Shown piece by piece: positions 8,859-17,439 of a stretch of 64,000 nt of DNA (its first letter is position 1; every line of letters begins with the position of its first letter). Position numbers and translations under genes: made by a program. Location of the stretch: assembly GCF_017744445.1 (NCBI RefSeq), contig NZ_JAGIBH010000005.1, positions 329,945 through 393,944 on the forward strand. Reading direction: 5' to 3'. This stretch comes from Caulobacter sp. (GTDB taxonomy: Bacteria > Pseudomonadota > Alphaproteobacteria > Caulobacterales > Caulobacteraceae). A model generated the notes under the pieces. It saw nothing but the letters and a program-made list of their open reading frames with translations. It had not been told where the DNA came from and did no database searches.

Positions 8859-11021
8859 CTAGGCGGTCAGGGCGTAAACCGCGAAGGTGGGATTCTCGCT
8901 GACCCAGCGCTGGGCCACGGTCCAGCCGGCGCGCTTGGCGATCTGTTCGAAGGCTTCGGCCGGATACTTGTACGAGTTCTCGGTGTGGATGGTCTCGCCG
9001 GCGGCGAACCGGAAGCCGTAGTCGCCGACCATGACGATCTGGTCGCGCGTGCTCTCCAGATGCATCTCGATGCGGCTCTCCTGCGCGTTCCACACCGCCT
9101 TGTGAGTGAAGGCGGCCGGGTCGAAGGTCCCGCCCAGCTCGCGATTGATGTGCACGAGGACGTTGCGGTTGAACGCCGCCGTTACGCCCTGCGCGTCGTC
9201 ATAGGCCGGGATCAGCACGGCCGGGTCCTTGGCGACATCGGCCCCGACGATGAACAACGAGCCCTCGCCCAGCAACGTCCGCGCCTGGCGCAGCAACGCC
9301 TCGGCCTCGTCCGGCGCGAAATTGCCGATGGTCGAGCCGGGGAAGAACCCGACGGGCGTGTGGCCCTTGGCGCCTTCGGGCAGGGTCATGGCCTTGGTGA
9401 AGTCGTCAACCAGCGGGGCGACAGCCAGGTTCGGATAGGCCTTGCGCAGGCTGGTGGCGGCCTCGTCCAGGGCGGTCGGGCTGATATCGATCGGGGCGTA
9501 GACGGCGATCTGCGGCGCGGCGTCCAGCACGATGCGGGTCTTGGTGCTGGCCCCGCTGCCGAACTCGACCAGGGCCGCGCCATCCGGGATGCGCGCGGCG
9601 ATCTCCGGCGCGATCTGGCGCAGCAACGCTGTCTCGGTGCGGGTCAGGTAGTATTCCGGCAGCTCGCAGATCGCCTCGAACAGGCGCGAGCCTTCGGCGT
9701 CGTAGAAGTACTTGGCCGGCAGGGTCTTGGGCGAGGCCGACAGACCTTTCACCACCTCGTCCAGGAAGCTGTCGCCCGGCTTGACCTCGCTGAGACGATC
9801 ATCGTCGGCCAGGCGCACCCCGCCGAACATCCAACGGCTGCCCGGATGGAAGAAGTTGCGGTAGGTCGAGCGCGTATGCCCCGGCGGCGTGGCCTCACAG
9901 CCGCCGCGCAGGGTCATCTGGCTGACCATGAACTTGCCGTTGTACTCGCCCAGCGCGCCGGGCCCGGGCTTGAAGCCGGGATACGCGCCGTAGGCGCTGG
10001 CGGTCCACTGCCACGCGCCGCCATAGAGCTGGCGCAAGGCGGTCATGCCGCTGGCGGTGGCGGCGGCCTCCCACTCAGCCTCGGTCGGCAGGCGGCGCCC
10101 GCTCCAGGCGGCGTAGGCGGCGGCCTCGTAATAGCTGACATGGACGACGGGCGCGTTCGGATCGACCGGATGGCGGCCGCGCAGGGTCATGGTGGTCCAG
10201 GCGCCGTCCTCGTCGCGGCGCCAGTAGCCAGGAGCTTCCCAGCCCTCGGCATTGACCGTGGCCCAGCCCTCGGACAGCCACAGGTCGGCGCGGCCATAGC
10301 CGCCGGCCTCGATGAAGGCTAGCCACTCGCCATTGGTCACCAGGCGGTCCGATAGCCGGAACGGCGCGACATAGGTCTTGTGGCGCGGGCGCTCGTTGTC
10401 GAAGGCGAAGCCGGCTTCGCAAGCGCCGATCTCGACCAGGCCGCCGGCGAAGCGGTGGAAGCGCTGCGGGCCGGGATCCGGCCGCGCCGGCGCGGCGCCG
10501 GGCTGGTAGGCCGGGCTCAGCGGCGACTGGGCGAAGAGGTGCAGGATGTCCATCAGGATCAGCTCCTGGTGCTGCTCCTCATGGTTCAGGCCCAGCTCCA
10601 GCCGTTCACGGATCTCGGGCGTCAGCGGACCTTCCAGCAGGCGGACCATGGCCGCGTCGACATGGGCGCGATAGGCGCCGACTGCCTGGGCCGACGGACG
10701 GGTCAGGAGGCCCCGCTGCGGGCGCGGCTGACGCGGACCGACGGCCTCGTAGTACGAATTGAATAGGTAGCCGAAGGCGGGGTCGTAGACCGTGTAGCCC
10801 GGCAGGAACGGCGTCAGCAGGAAGGTCTCGAAGAACCAGGTCGTATGGCCCCGGTGCCATTTGGTCGGGCTGGCGTCGGGCATCGACTGGGCCGATTGGT
10901 CCTCGGGAGACAGCGGCGCGGCCAGGGTCTCGGTGCGTCGGCGCACCATCTGATAGCGATCCACGAGCGCTTCAACGGAGCATTCCGCGACAGTCATCGC
11001 GGGCATATCGTCCGGGGTCAT
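8859..11021 (-). CDS. EgtB-EgtD fusion (ergothioneine biosynthesis: sulfoxide synthase plus histidine N-alpha-methyltransferase)
   Basis: N-terminal DinB/FGE-sulfatase-type EgtB (HRGHTTWFFET, NHEEQHQELILMD) and C-terminal EgtD (PAKYFYDAEGSRLFEAICELPEYYLTRTE, GFFPGSTIGNF) in one uninterrupted frame; start set at ATG 11021 with CAGGAG RBS. Confidence 0.87.
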   Translation of the reverse strand: MTPDDMPAMTVAECSVEALVDRYQMVRRRTETLAAPLSPEDQSAQSMPDASPTKWHRGHTTWFFETFLLTPFLPGYTVYDPAFGYLFNSYYEAVGPRQPRPQRGLLTRPSAQAVGAYRAHVDAAMVRLLEGPLTPEIRERLELGLNHEEQHQELILMDILHLFAQSPLSPAYQPGAAPARPDPGPQRFHRFAGGLVEIGACEAGFAFDNERPRHKTYVAPFRLSDRLVTNGEWLAFIEAGGYGRADLWLSEGWATVNAEGWEAPGYWRRDEDGAWTTMTLRGRHPVDPNAPVVHVSYYEAAAYAAWSGRRLPTEAEWEAAATASGMTALRQLYGGAWQWTASAYGAYPGFKPGPGALGEYNGKFMVSQMTLRGGCEATPPGHTRSTYRNFFHPGSRWMFGGVRLADDDRLSEVKPGDSFLDEVVKGLSASPKTLPAKYFYDAEGSRLFEAICELPEYYLTRTETALLRQIAPEIAARIPDGAALVEFGSGASTKTRIVLDAAPQIAVYAPIDISPTALDEAATSLRKAYPNLAVAPLVDDFTKAMTLPEGAKGHTPVGFFPGSTIGNFAPDEAEALLRQARTLLGEGSLFIVGADVAKDPAVLIPAYDDAQGVTAAFNRNVLVHINRELGGTFDPAAFTHKAVWNAQESRIEMHLESTRDQIVMVGDYGFRFAAGETIHTENSYKYPAEAFEQIAKRAGWTVAQRWVSENPTFAVYALTA

Positions 11022-11331
11022 GAGCACTCCTGCGGGAACCGGCGGGCCAAGCTTAAGCCCAGGCGACGACAACGTTCCCGGAACTTCGGTGTTCCGCCGC
11101 GCCCTGACAAGGACGCTACCCGCGCGCTGCTGCCAGGATGTGACAGGAGCAGACACGCAAGGCTTGAACGGAAAAACTCAAATCGAGCGCAGAAACCTTG
11201 GAGGGCGCCGGTTTGCGGAGACGTCTACCTAGTGGAGGACGTCGGCAGCCCCTTACGTCGACGGACCTGCCGGTCGGGGAATTGAGCAGCTCCGACCGGC
11301 GATCCCACCCAGCAAAAGCTAATCTTGCCCC

Positions 11332-12024
11332 TCACTCTTCGAGCGGCGCGTCCAGCAGAGCGTCGATCATCGCCTGCAGCACTTCGGTGGCGCGCTTGGG
11401 CGAAAGCTCCTGGTCGCGGCGCAGCCGGTTCCAGGCGTCGAAGCTGAGCAGCAGGTCGATGGCCTCGAAGCGGACGCGATCCTTGGCCAGTTCCGGCGGT
11501 AGCTGATAGCGCAGGATCTCGCGCGAGATCTCGACCATCTTGGCGCTGTCCAAAGCCAGGGCCGGCGAATGATGGCGATGAGCTTCAGAGGCCCGCTTGA
11601 ACGGCCCGACCTTCTCGTAGGCCCCGCCCCGGCGCTCGACCAGCTCCAGCACCCGCTCGCGCCAGGTGACACCCTTGAAGGGGGTGTGGACCAGGGCCAT
11701 CAGCTCGGCCTCGATCACCGCCGACATCTCGCGATACAGGCTCTCGAGATCCTTGAAGTGACGGAAGACCGTGCGCAGACCGACATCGGCGCGGGTGGCC
11801 ACCAGCTCGGCCGACGGCGAGGGATCACCCTCGCGGACCAGTTCCAGCATGGCGGCGACGATGCGGGCCCGGCTGTCCTGCGAGCGCCGGCGGCGGCCAT
11901 CCGCCTCCACGATCTTTGGGGACGGCGCCTCGACGTCTGGATGGACTTGGCGCTTGGCGGCGCTCACGATCCGGCTTCTCCCTGCTGCTCCGCTTGAGTA
12001 GACCGCCCGCGCGCGCTCGGCCAC
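11332..12024 (-). CDS. TetR-family transcriptional regulator
   Basis: N-terminal HTH RARIVAAMLELVREGDPSPSAELVATRADVGLRTVFRHFKDLESLYREM; start codon uncertain (GTG). Confidence 0.8.
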   Translation of the reverse strand: MAERARAVYSSGAAGRSRIVSAAKRQVHPDVEAPSPKIVEADGRRRRSQDSRARIVAAMLELVREGDPSPSAELVATRADVGLRTVFRHFKDLESLYREMSAVIEAELMALVHTPFKGVTWRERVLELVERRGGAYEKVGPFKRASEAHRHHSPALALDSAKMVEISREILRYQLPPELAKDRVRFEAIDLLLSFDAWNRLRRDQELSPKRATEVLQAMIDALLDAPLEE

Positions 12025-13122
12025 CTAAAACGGAAGAAGGTTCAGCCGGTTCGACCATAGGACGTCCTGGCCGCCCACTGGCAGCGAGGCGAAATCGCCG
12101 TCGTGGCCGACCTTCAGAGGTCCGCCGAAGATGGCCCTCGAGCGCCCCAGGAACGGCCCCTCCAGCGCCTTGACCGGCAGCGGCGGGATGACGTGGTAGA
12201 ACATCAGCGCCTTGACCCCCGCGTCCTTGGCCTCGCGCGCGGCCACCTCGGGCGGGGTGTGGTAGCTGAGGATGTCGTGGAAGATACGGGCGTAGTTCTC
12301 GCGCCCCGCGGCCAGGGCGGCCGCGCGCTGGTCGGCCACCAGGTTCGGAGCCAAACCTTCGTGCAGCAGCATGTCGGCGCCCTTGGCGGCGCGGACCAGG
12401 CGCTCGGACGGCCCTGTGTCGCCGCTGATCACGACGCTGCGCCCTTTGTATTCGAAGCGGTAGCCGACCGCGCCCTCGACCGGATGGTGCGAGACCGGGA
12501 AGGCCCAGACCTTCAGGCCGGGCTTTTCCAAAACCAGCACGTCGGGCCCATTCGGATCCGCGACGAAGGCGTGCGGCGTCCCGCCGAAACCCGACGGCGG
12601 CGCGACGGTCTCGCCATGGTGGGCGATGCGATAGCCGCGATCGGGGCCATAGGCTTGCTGGAAGCCCTGGACGACCGGCTCCAGGCCCGGGGGGCCGTGG
12701 ATCGGCAGCGGCGCCCTGGCCGCCCCGGCCGCCCAGCGCTGCAGCATCAGCTCGCCCAGGTCGCCGATGTGGTCGGAGTGGTAGTGGGTCAGGAAGACGC
12801 CCGAAACGCGTGGCGGCGGGAGGTTCATCAAGAGCAGGTTGCGGGTCGAGCCCGGCCCGGAATCGACGACGAACAGGTCCCTGCCCGCCACTACCGCTAC
12901 GCAGGGTCCGCTTCGCGTCGGATCGGCCATGGGCGAGCCCGAGCCGCACAGGCCGACATGCAGCCCGTCCGGCAGCGCCGCGATCGGATCCTCGGCCATG
13001 ATCTGCCGATAGACCTTGCTCATCCCCGCCTCGGCCAGGCGACCACGCAGCAGCCAGCCGCTTCCTGCCGCCAGCACGGCGATGGCGCCCACGACACCAA
13101 GACCGATCCAGACCTTACGCAT
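12025..13122 (-). CDS. MBL-fold metallo-hydrolase with N-terminal membrane anchor/signal
   Basis: THYHSDHIGDL and SGDTGPS motifs; start at ATG 13122 (MRKVWIGLGVVGAIAVLA); the longer ORF in the track overruns into the divergent gene. Confidence 0.85.
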   Translation of the reverse strand: MRKVWIGLGVVGAIAVLAAGSGWLLRGRLAEAGMSKVYRQIMAEDPIAALPDGLHVGLCGSGSPMADPTRSGPCVAVVAGRDLFVVDSGPGSTRNLLLMNLPPPRVSGVFLTHYHSDHIGDLGELMLQRWAAGAARAPLPIHGPPGLEPVVQGFQQAYGPDRGYRIAHHGETVAPPSGFGGTPHAFVADPNGPDVLVLEKPGLKVWAFPVSHHPVEGAVGYRFEYKGRSVVISGDTGPSERLVRAAKGADMLLHEGLAPNLVADQRAAALAAGRENYARIFHDILSYHTPPEVAAREAKDAGVKALMFYHVIPPLPVKALEGPFLGRSRAIFGGPLKVGHDGDFASLPVGGQDVLWSNRLNLLPF

Positions 13123-13173
13123 ATTCCGCCTCCCCTCGTCTTCATCGCGAGCCTTGACCGAATGACCACATAA

Positions 13174-13190
13174 TGACACTCGTAGTGTCA
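13174..13190. promoter_or_regulatory. Candidate TetR operator (palindrome TGACACT-CGT-AGTGTCA)
   Basis: Perfect 7-bp inverted arms in the divergent promoter region between MBL hydrolase and dehalogenase. Confidence 0.55.
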
Positions 13191-13224
13191 ATATGAATCC
13201 GCGATGCGGACGGGAGGAAACGCC

Positions 13225-14157
13225 ATGGACGTGTTGCGGACGCCGGACGAGCGGTTCGAGGGACTGGCAGACTGGCCCTATGCGCCGCGCTACACCCCGG
13301 TATTCGACGCCGACGGCACGGCGCTGCGCATCCATCACGTGGATGAAGGCCCCAAGGACCAGCGGCCGATCCTGCTGATGCACGGCGAGCCGTCCTGGGC
13401 TTACCTCAATCGCCACGTCATCGCCGACCTGACCAAGCGCGGCCGGCGGGCGATCGCGCCGGACCTGGTGGGCTTTGGCCGCTCGGACAAGCCGGCCGCC
13501 CGCACCGACTACACCTATGAGCGGCACGTCGCATGGATGAGCGACTGGCTGGTCCGCAACGAGCTGACCGACATCGTCCTGTTCTGCCAGGACTGGGGTG
13601 GCTTGATCGGCCTGCGCCTGGTGGCGGCCTTCCCCGATCGGTTCGCCGCCGTGGTGGTGTCCAACACCGGCCTGCCGATCGGCGTGGGCAAGAGCGAGGC
13701 CTTCGAGGCCTGGCTGAACTTCAGCCAGAACGTCCCGGAGCTGCCGATCGGCCTCCTCCTGAACGGCGGCTCGGCGCGTGAGCTGACGGAGGCCGAGCGC
13801 GCCGCCTACGACGCCCCCTTCCCCGACGAGACCTACAAGGAAGGCGCGCGCATCTTCCCGGCTCTGGTGCCGATCACGCCCGAGCACGCCTCGGTGGCCG
13901 AGAACAAGGCCGCTTGGGCCGTGCTGGAGCGGTTCGACAAGCCGTTCGTCACGGCCTTCAGCGACGCCGACCCGATCACGCGCGGCGGCGAGACGGTGTT
14001 CCAGGCCCGCGTGCCGGGGGCAAAAACGGTCGCTCACACGACGCTCAAGGGCGGGCACTTCGTCCAGGAAGACAGTCCGGGCGAAATCGCCGCCCTGCTG
14101 GACGCCCTGGCGGGGTCATTACCCGTTTCCAGTTCGGATGCGCTGGAAACCGTCTAA
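13225..14157 (+). CDS. Haloalkane dehalogenase-like alpha/beta hydrolase
   Basis: [12 protein letters not shown] and [13 protein letters not shown] nucleophile elbow, [14 protein letters not shown] His region; GGGAGGA RBS. Confidence 0.85.
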   Translation: MDVLRTPDERFEGLADWPYAPRYTPVFDADGTALRIHHVDEGPKDQRPILLMHGEPSWAYLNRHVIADLTKRGRRAIAPDLVGFGRSDKPAARTDYTYERHVAWMSDWLVRNELTDIVLFCQDWGGLIGLRLVAAFPDRFAAVVVSNTGLPIGVGKSEAFEAWLNFSQNVPELPIGLLLNGGSARELTEAERAAYDAPFPDETYKEGARIFPALVPITPEHASVAENKAAWAVLERFDKPFVTAFSDADPITRGGETVFQARVPGAKTVAHTTLKGGHFVQEDSPGEIAALLDALAGSLPVSSSDALETV

Positions 14158-14228
14158 CTTCACCTTATACCCCGTTTTGGGGTCGCGCCGCTCACCGCGC
14201 GATCCGAAGCGTTCGCGGAGCCCGCTGA

Positions 14229-14708
14229 ATGAAGGTTGTCAACGCCGTCTTCCCGTCCTCCGACCAGTTCGAAGACTTCTTCGGCGCGCCGGATGATGGT
14301 CCCTTCGTGATGGTCAACCTGTTGAAATTCAAGGACAAGGCTGAGTACGCGGACGGCTCGGACGCCGACCTGTCGGGCCGCGAGGCCTATGGCCGCTATG
14401 GCGCGGTCGTCACCGGCCTGATCGAGGCTCTGGGCGGGCGAATCCGTTACAGCGGCGCGGTCACCGGCCTGCTGCTGGGCGAGGTCGACGACCTGTGGGA
14501 CGCCGTGGCCCTGGCCGAGTACCCATCCCTGGCCGCCTTCCAGGCCATGGCCGTCTCGCCCGAGATGCACGCCATCGAGCACCACCGCAAGGCGGGCCTG
14601 GCCGGCCAGCTGAACATCCGCACGCGCCCGGCCCAGGGCTATGAGCCGCGCGGCCTGCACAACGACGACCGGATGTGGAAGCCGGAGCTGGCGGGTGCGC
14701 TGAACTAG
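14229..14708 (+). CDS. DUF1330-like protein
   Basis: GPFVMVNLLKFKDKAEYADG...ALAEYPSLAAFQAMAVSPEM. Confidence 0.75.
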   Translation: MKVVNAVFPSSDQFEDFFGAPDDGPFVMVNLLKFKDKAEYADGSDADLSGREAYGRYGAVVTGLIEALGGRIRYSGAVTGLLLGEVDDLWDAVALAEYPSLAAFQAMAVSPEMHAIEHHRKAGLAGQLNIRTRPAQGYEPRGLHNDDRMWKPELAGALN

Positions 14709-15712
14709 TCCCGCAATACCGTGCGGAAGCCCACGTGCGAGGCCCCGGTGTCGGGTGGCCCCGGCGTGCGCGCGGCTGGCCGGTAGCGGAAGCAGAAGTC
14801 GTCCGTGCACAGGAATGAACCGCCCTTGACCACGTGCTTGGGCGTATTGGGCTCGTCAGGATCCAGGGCGCGCGCCTGCGGCGGACCGCCGGTCTCCACG
14901 ACCTCCGGCGCTTCCAGGCCCGGCCGGAACCAATCCTTGGTCCACTCCCAGACATTGCCGGCCATGTCGACCAGGCCAAAGCCGTTGGGCGGATAGCAGC
15001 CCACCGGCGCGGGACTGGCCTTGTAGCCGTCGGTCCCGAGATCCTCCGCCGGGAATGGGCCCTGCCAGGTATTGGCCTTGGGATGCGCCTCGTCCTGCGG
15101 CTGGTCGCCCCAGGCGTAGCGCTTGCCGACCAGGCCGCCGCGCGCGGCGTATTCCCACTCGGCCTCGGTCGGCAGGTCGCGGCCCAGCCACCGGGCGTAG
15201 GCCATGGCGTCCGCCCAGGCGATGTGGACGACCGGCCAGGCGTCCTTGCCGCGAATGTTGGAGCCAGGCCCGGCCGGATGGCGCCAGTCGGCGCCCGGGA
15301 CCACCTGCCACCACTGTGAGGGATCGTCCGACCTCGCCGCCTTCGCCCCCACGAAGACAAGCGAGGCCGGACGCCGCTGCGCCGCCGTCAGCTGGGCGTA
15401 GCGCGCGGGATCGAGCGGCCGCTCGGCCACGGTGCGATAACCCGTGGCCTCGACGAACCGCGCGAAGGCGGCATTGGTGACCTCGGTGCGGTCGATCCAG
15501 AATGGCGCGACCTTCACCGCTTGCGGCGGCCCCTCCTCGGGTCGCAGCGGCGCCGCACCCATCAGGAAATCGCCCCCGGCCAGCCGGACCATGCCCGCCG
15601 TGCGGTGGGCCGGATCGGCGATCGGCAGGTCGGCCAGGCAAGCCTTGGGCGCCGGCTTGCACGCCGCCAGCGCCAGGACGCCCAGAACCGCAAGCGCCTT
15701 CAGTTGTCCCAA
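14705..15712 (-). CDS. Formylglycine-generating enzyme (SUMF1 family) with lipoprotein signal
   Basis: VRLAGGDFLMG, RLPTEAEWEYAARGG-like core (DLPTEAEWEYAARGG), GNVWEWTKDWF, GGSFLCTDDFCFRYRPAAR; N-terminus MGQLKALAVLGVLALAAC lipobox. Confidence 0.88.
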   Translation of the reverse strand: MGQLKALAVLGVLALAACKPAPKACLADLPIADPAHRTAGMVRLAGGDFLMGAAPLRPEEGPPQAVKVAPFWIDRTEVTNAAFARFVEATGYRTVAERPLDPARYAQLTAAQRRPASLVFVGAKAARSDDPSQWWQVVPGADWRHPAGPGSNIRGKDAWPVVHIAWADAMAYARWLGRDLPTEAEWEYAARGGLVGKRYAWGDQPQDEAHPKANTWQGPFPAEDLGTDGYKASPAPVGCYPPNGFGLVDMAGNVWEWTKDWFRPGLEAPEVVETGGPPQARALDPDEPNTPKHVVKGGSFLCTDDFCFRYRPAARTPGPPDTGASHVGFRTVLRD

Positions 15713-17352
15713 TAGACGTACTCGTCGCTGGGCTTGGGCTTCTGGCCGCCCGGATGGTCGATGTAGAAGGCGCCCGAGATCAGCGACGGCCAGGCCGGCT
15801 TGACCATCTGGCCGTCCAGTTGGGCCAGGGTGGCCTGCAGCTCGCGCAGCTTCTCAGGCCTGGCCTTGGACAGGTCGTGACGCTCGGTGGGGTCGGTCGA
15901 CAGGTCGAACAGCCAGGTCCGGTTCGGCTCCTGCGCGACCTGCAGCTTCCAGCCGCCCGCCAGCACGGTCTTGTAGCGGCCCGAGCGCCAGTAGATCGCC
16001 TTGTGCGGATCGCCGCTGGCCTGCCCCTTCACGAGGGGCACGAGGTCGACGCCGTCCATCACCCGGTCCTTGGGCGCGGCCGCGCCGGCCGCCCCGGCGG
16101 CGGTGGCGAAGATGTCCACGTGGCCCACGGGGCTGCGATAGACCGCGCCGGCCGGCAGCTGGCTCGGCCAGCGCAGCAGGAACGGCACGTGGATGCCGCC
16201 CTCGAAGAAGGTCGCCTTCCAGCCGCGATACGGCCGGTTGATGTCGGGCAGGCCGATATAGTTGGCCCCACCGTTGTCGGAGGTGAAGATCACCAGGGTG
16301 TTGTCGTCCAGGCCCTTGTCCTTCAGCGCCTGCAGCACCCGACCGATGTTGCGGTCCAGGTTGCGGACCATGGCGGCATAGACCCGCATCCGGTGGTCCT
16401 TGATCTGGCTCAGGGCGTCATAATCGGCCTTGGGCGCCTGCAGCGGCGTGTGGACGGCGTTGTAGGCCAGATACAGGAAGAATGGCCGGTTCTTGTTGGC
16501 GTCGATCGACTTGATCGCCTCGTCCGTCAGGTAGTCGGTCATGTAGCTGGACGGCTTGAACATCTTGCCGCCGTTGTACTGCACGGCGAACGGCAAGGCG
16601 CCCCACAGGAACTTGTCGATCGGGTCCCAGTCCTGGCGCGACTCCTCGACCGTCTTGTCGCCCACCGGCGCGAACAGCGAGGCGCCGGCCATGAAGCCCA
16701 GGCTCTCGTCGAAACCCTGGTCCTCCGGCCGCGAGCCCTTCACCCCGCCCAGGTGCCACTTGCCCAGGTGGATGGTGTGGTAGCCGCGGGTCTTCAGCGC
16801 CTCGGCGATCGTGATCTCGGTCGATGGCACGGCCTCGGTGTTGTCGTCCTTGGGCGTGTTCTTCACCTCGTCCTTGTTGAAGTGCGAGGGATGCAGCGGG
16901 TCGCCCGCATGACCGCCGACGACGCGGGAGAAGGCCACCGGCGTGGGCGTGAACTCGAAGCCGAAGCGGGTGGCGTAGCGGCCGGTCATGATCGCCGCCC
17001 GCGACGGGGCGCAGGTGGCGTTGCCGCTATAGCCGTTGGCGAAGGTGACGCCCTGGTGGGCGATCGAGTCGATGGCCGGGGTCGGCACGGCCCCGCCCGC
17101 GACGCCGCCGCCGTTCAGGGTGATGTCGTTGTAGCCCAGGTCGTCGGCCAGGATGAACACCACGTTCGGCGGTCGCTGCCCTTCCGGCGGCGCGGCCGGC
17201 CCCTGGATCCAGGTCACCGGCTGGTTGGCCTCGATCTTGGGCTGCCGCGACTTGGCGATCAGGATGATCAGGTCGAAGCGGAACCACCAGGCTAGGCCGC
17301 CGACGACCGCCAGCGTCCCGACCGCCGCCAGGAGCCCTTTCCAGGCCTTCAT
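15700..17352 (-). CDS. Type I sulfatase (arylsulfatase)
   Basis: PNVVFILADDLGYND and CAPSRAAIMTGR (C-x-P-S-R formylglycine motif); N-terminal TM anchor; start ATG 17352. Confidence 0.93.
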   Translation of the reverse strand: MKAWKGLLAAVGTLAVVGGLAWWFRFDLIILIAKSRQPKIEANQPVTWIQGPAAPPEGQRPPNVVFILADDLGYNDITLNGGGVAGGAVPTPAIDSIAHQGVTFANGYSGNATCAPSRAAIMTGRYATRFGFEFTPTPVAFSRVVGGHAGDPLHPSHFNKDEVKNTPKDDNTEAVPSTEITIAEALKTRGYHTIHLGKWHLGGVKGSRPEDQGFDESLGFMAGASLFAPVGDKTVEESRQDWDPIDKFLWGALPFAVQYNGGKMFKPSSYMTDYLTDEAIKSIDANKNRPFFLYLAYNAVHTPLQAPKADYDALSQIKDHRMRVYAAMVRNLDRNIGRVLQALKDKGLDDNTLVIFTSDNGGANYIGLPDINRPYRGWKATFFEGGIHVPFLLRWPSQLPAGAVYRSPVGHVDIFATAAGAAGAAAPKDRVMDGVDLVPLVKGQASGDPHKAIYWRSGRYKTVLAGGWKLQVAQEPNRTWLFDLSTDPTERHDLSKARPEKLRELQATLAQLDGQMVKPAWPSLISGAFYIDHPGGQKPKPSDEYVYWDN

Positions 17353-17385
17353 CACGCGCCTCCCTGTTTGAGTCAGACCATATAT

Positions 17386-17402
17386 TGACATTCATCGTGC
17401 CG
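17386..17402. promoter_or_regulatory. Degenerate second copy of the TetR-like operator (TGACATTCATCGTGCCG)
   Basis: 12 of 17 positions match the 13174-13190 palindrome; lies in the divergent sulfatase/DsbA intergenic region. Confidence 0.3.
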
Positions 17403-17439
17403 CTAGATGTCATCCACCCGACACTTGGAGGCTCAGCCC

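Noticed and set aside
12025-14058. 677-aa ORF in the track as one long gene
   Set aside because: N-terminal half runs antisense through the dehalogenase; the real start is ATG 13122.
15502-17295. 597-aa plus-strand ORF opposite the sulfatase
   Set aside because: Antisense artefact; the sulfatase carries the catalytic motif.
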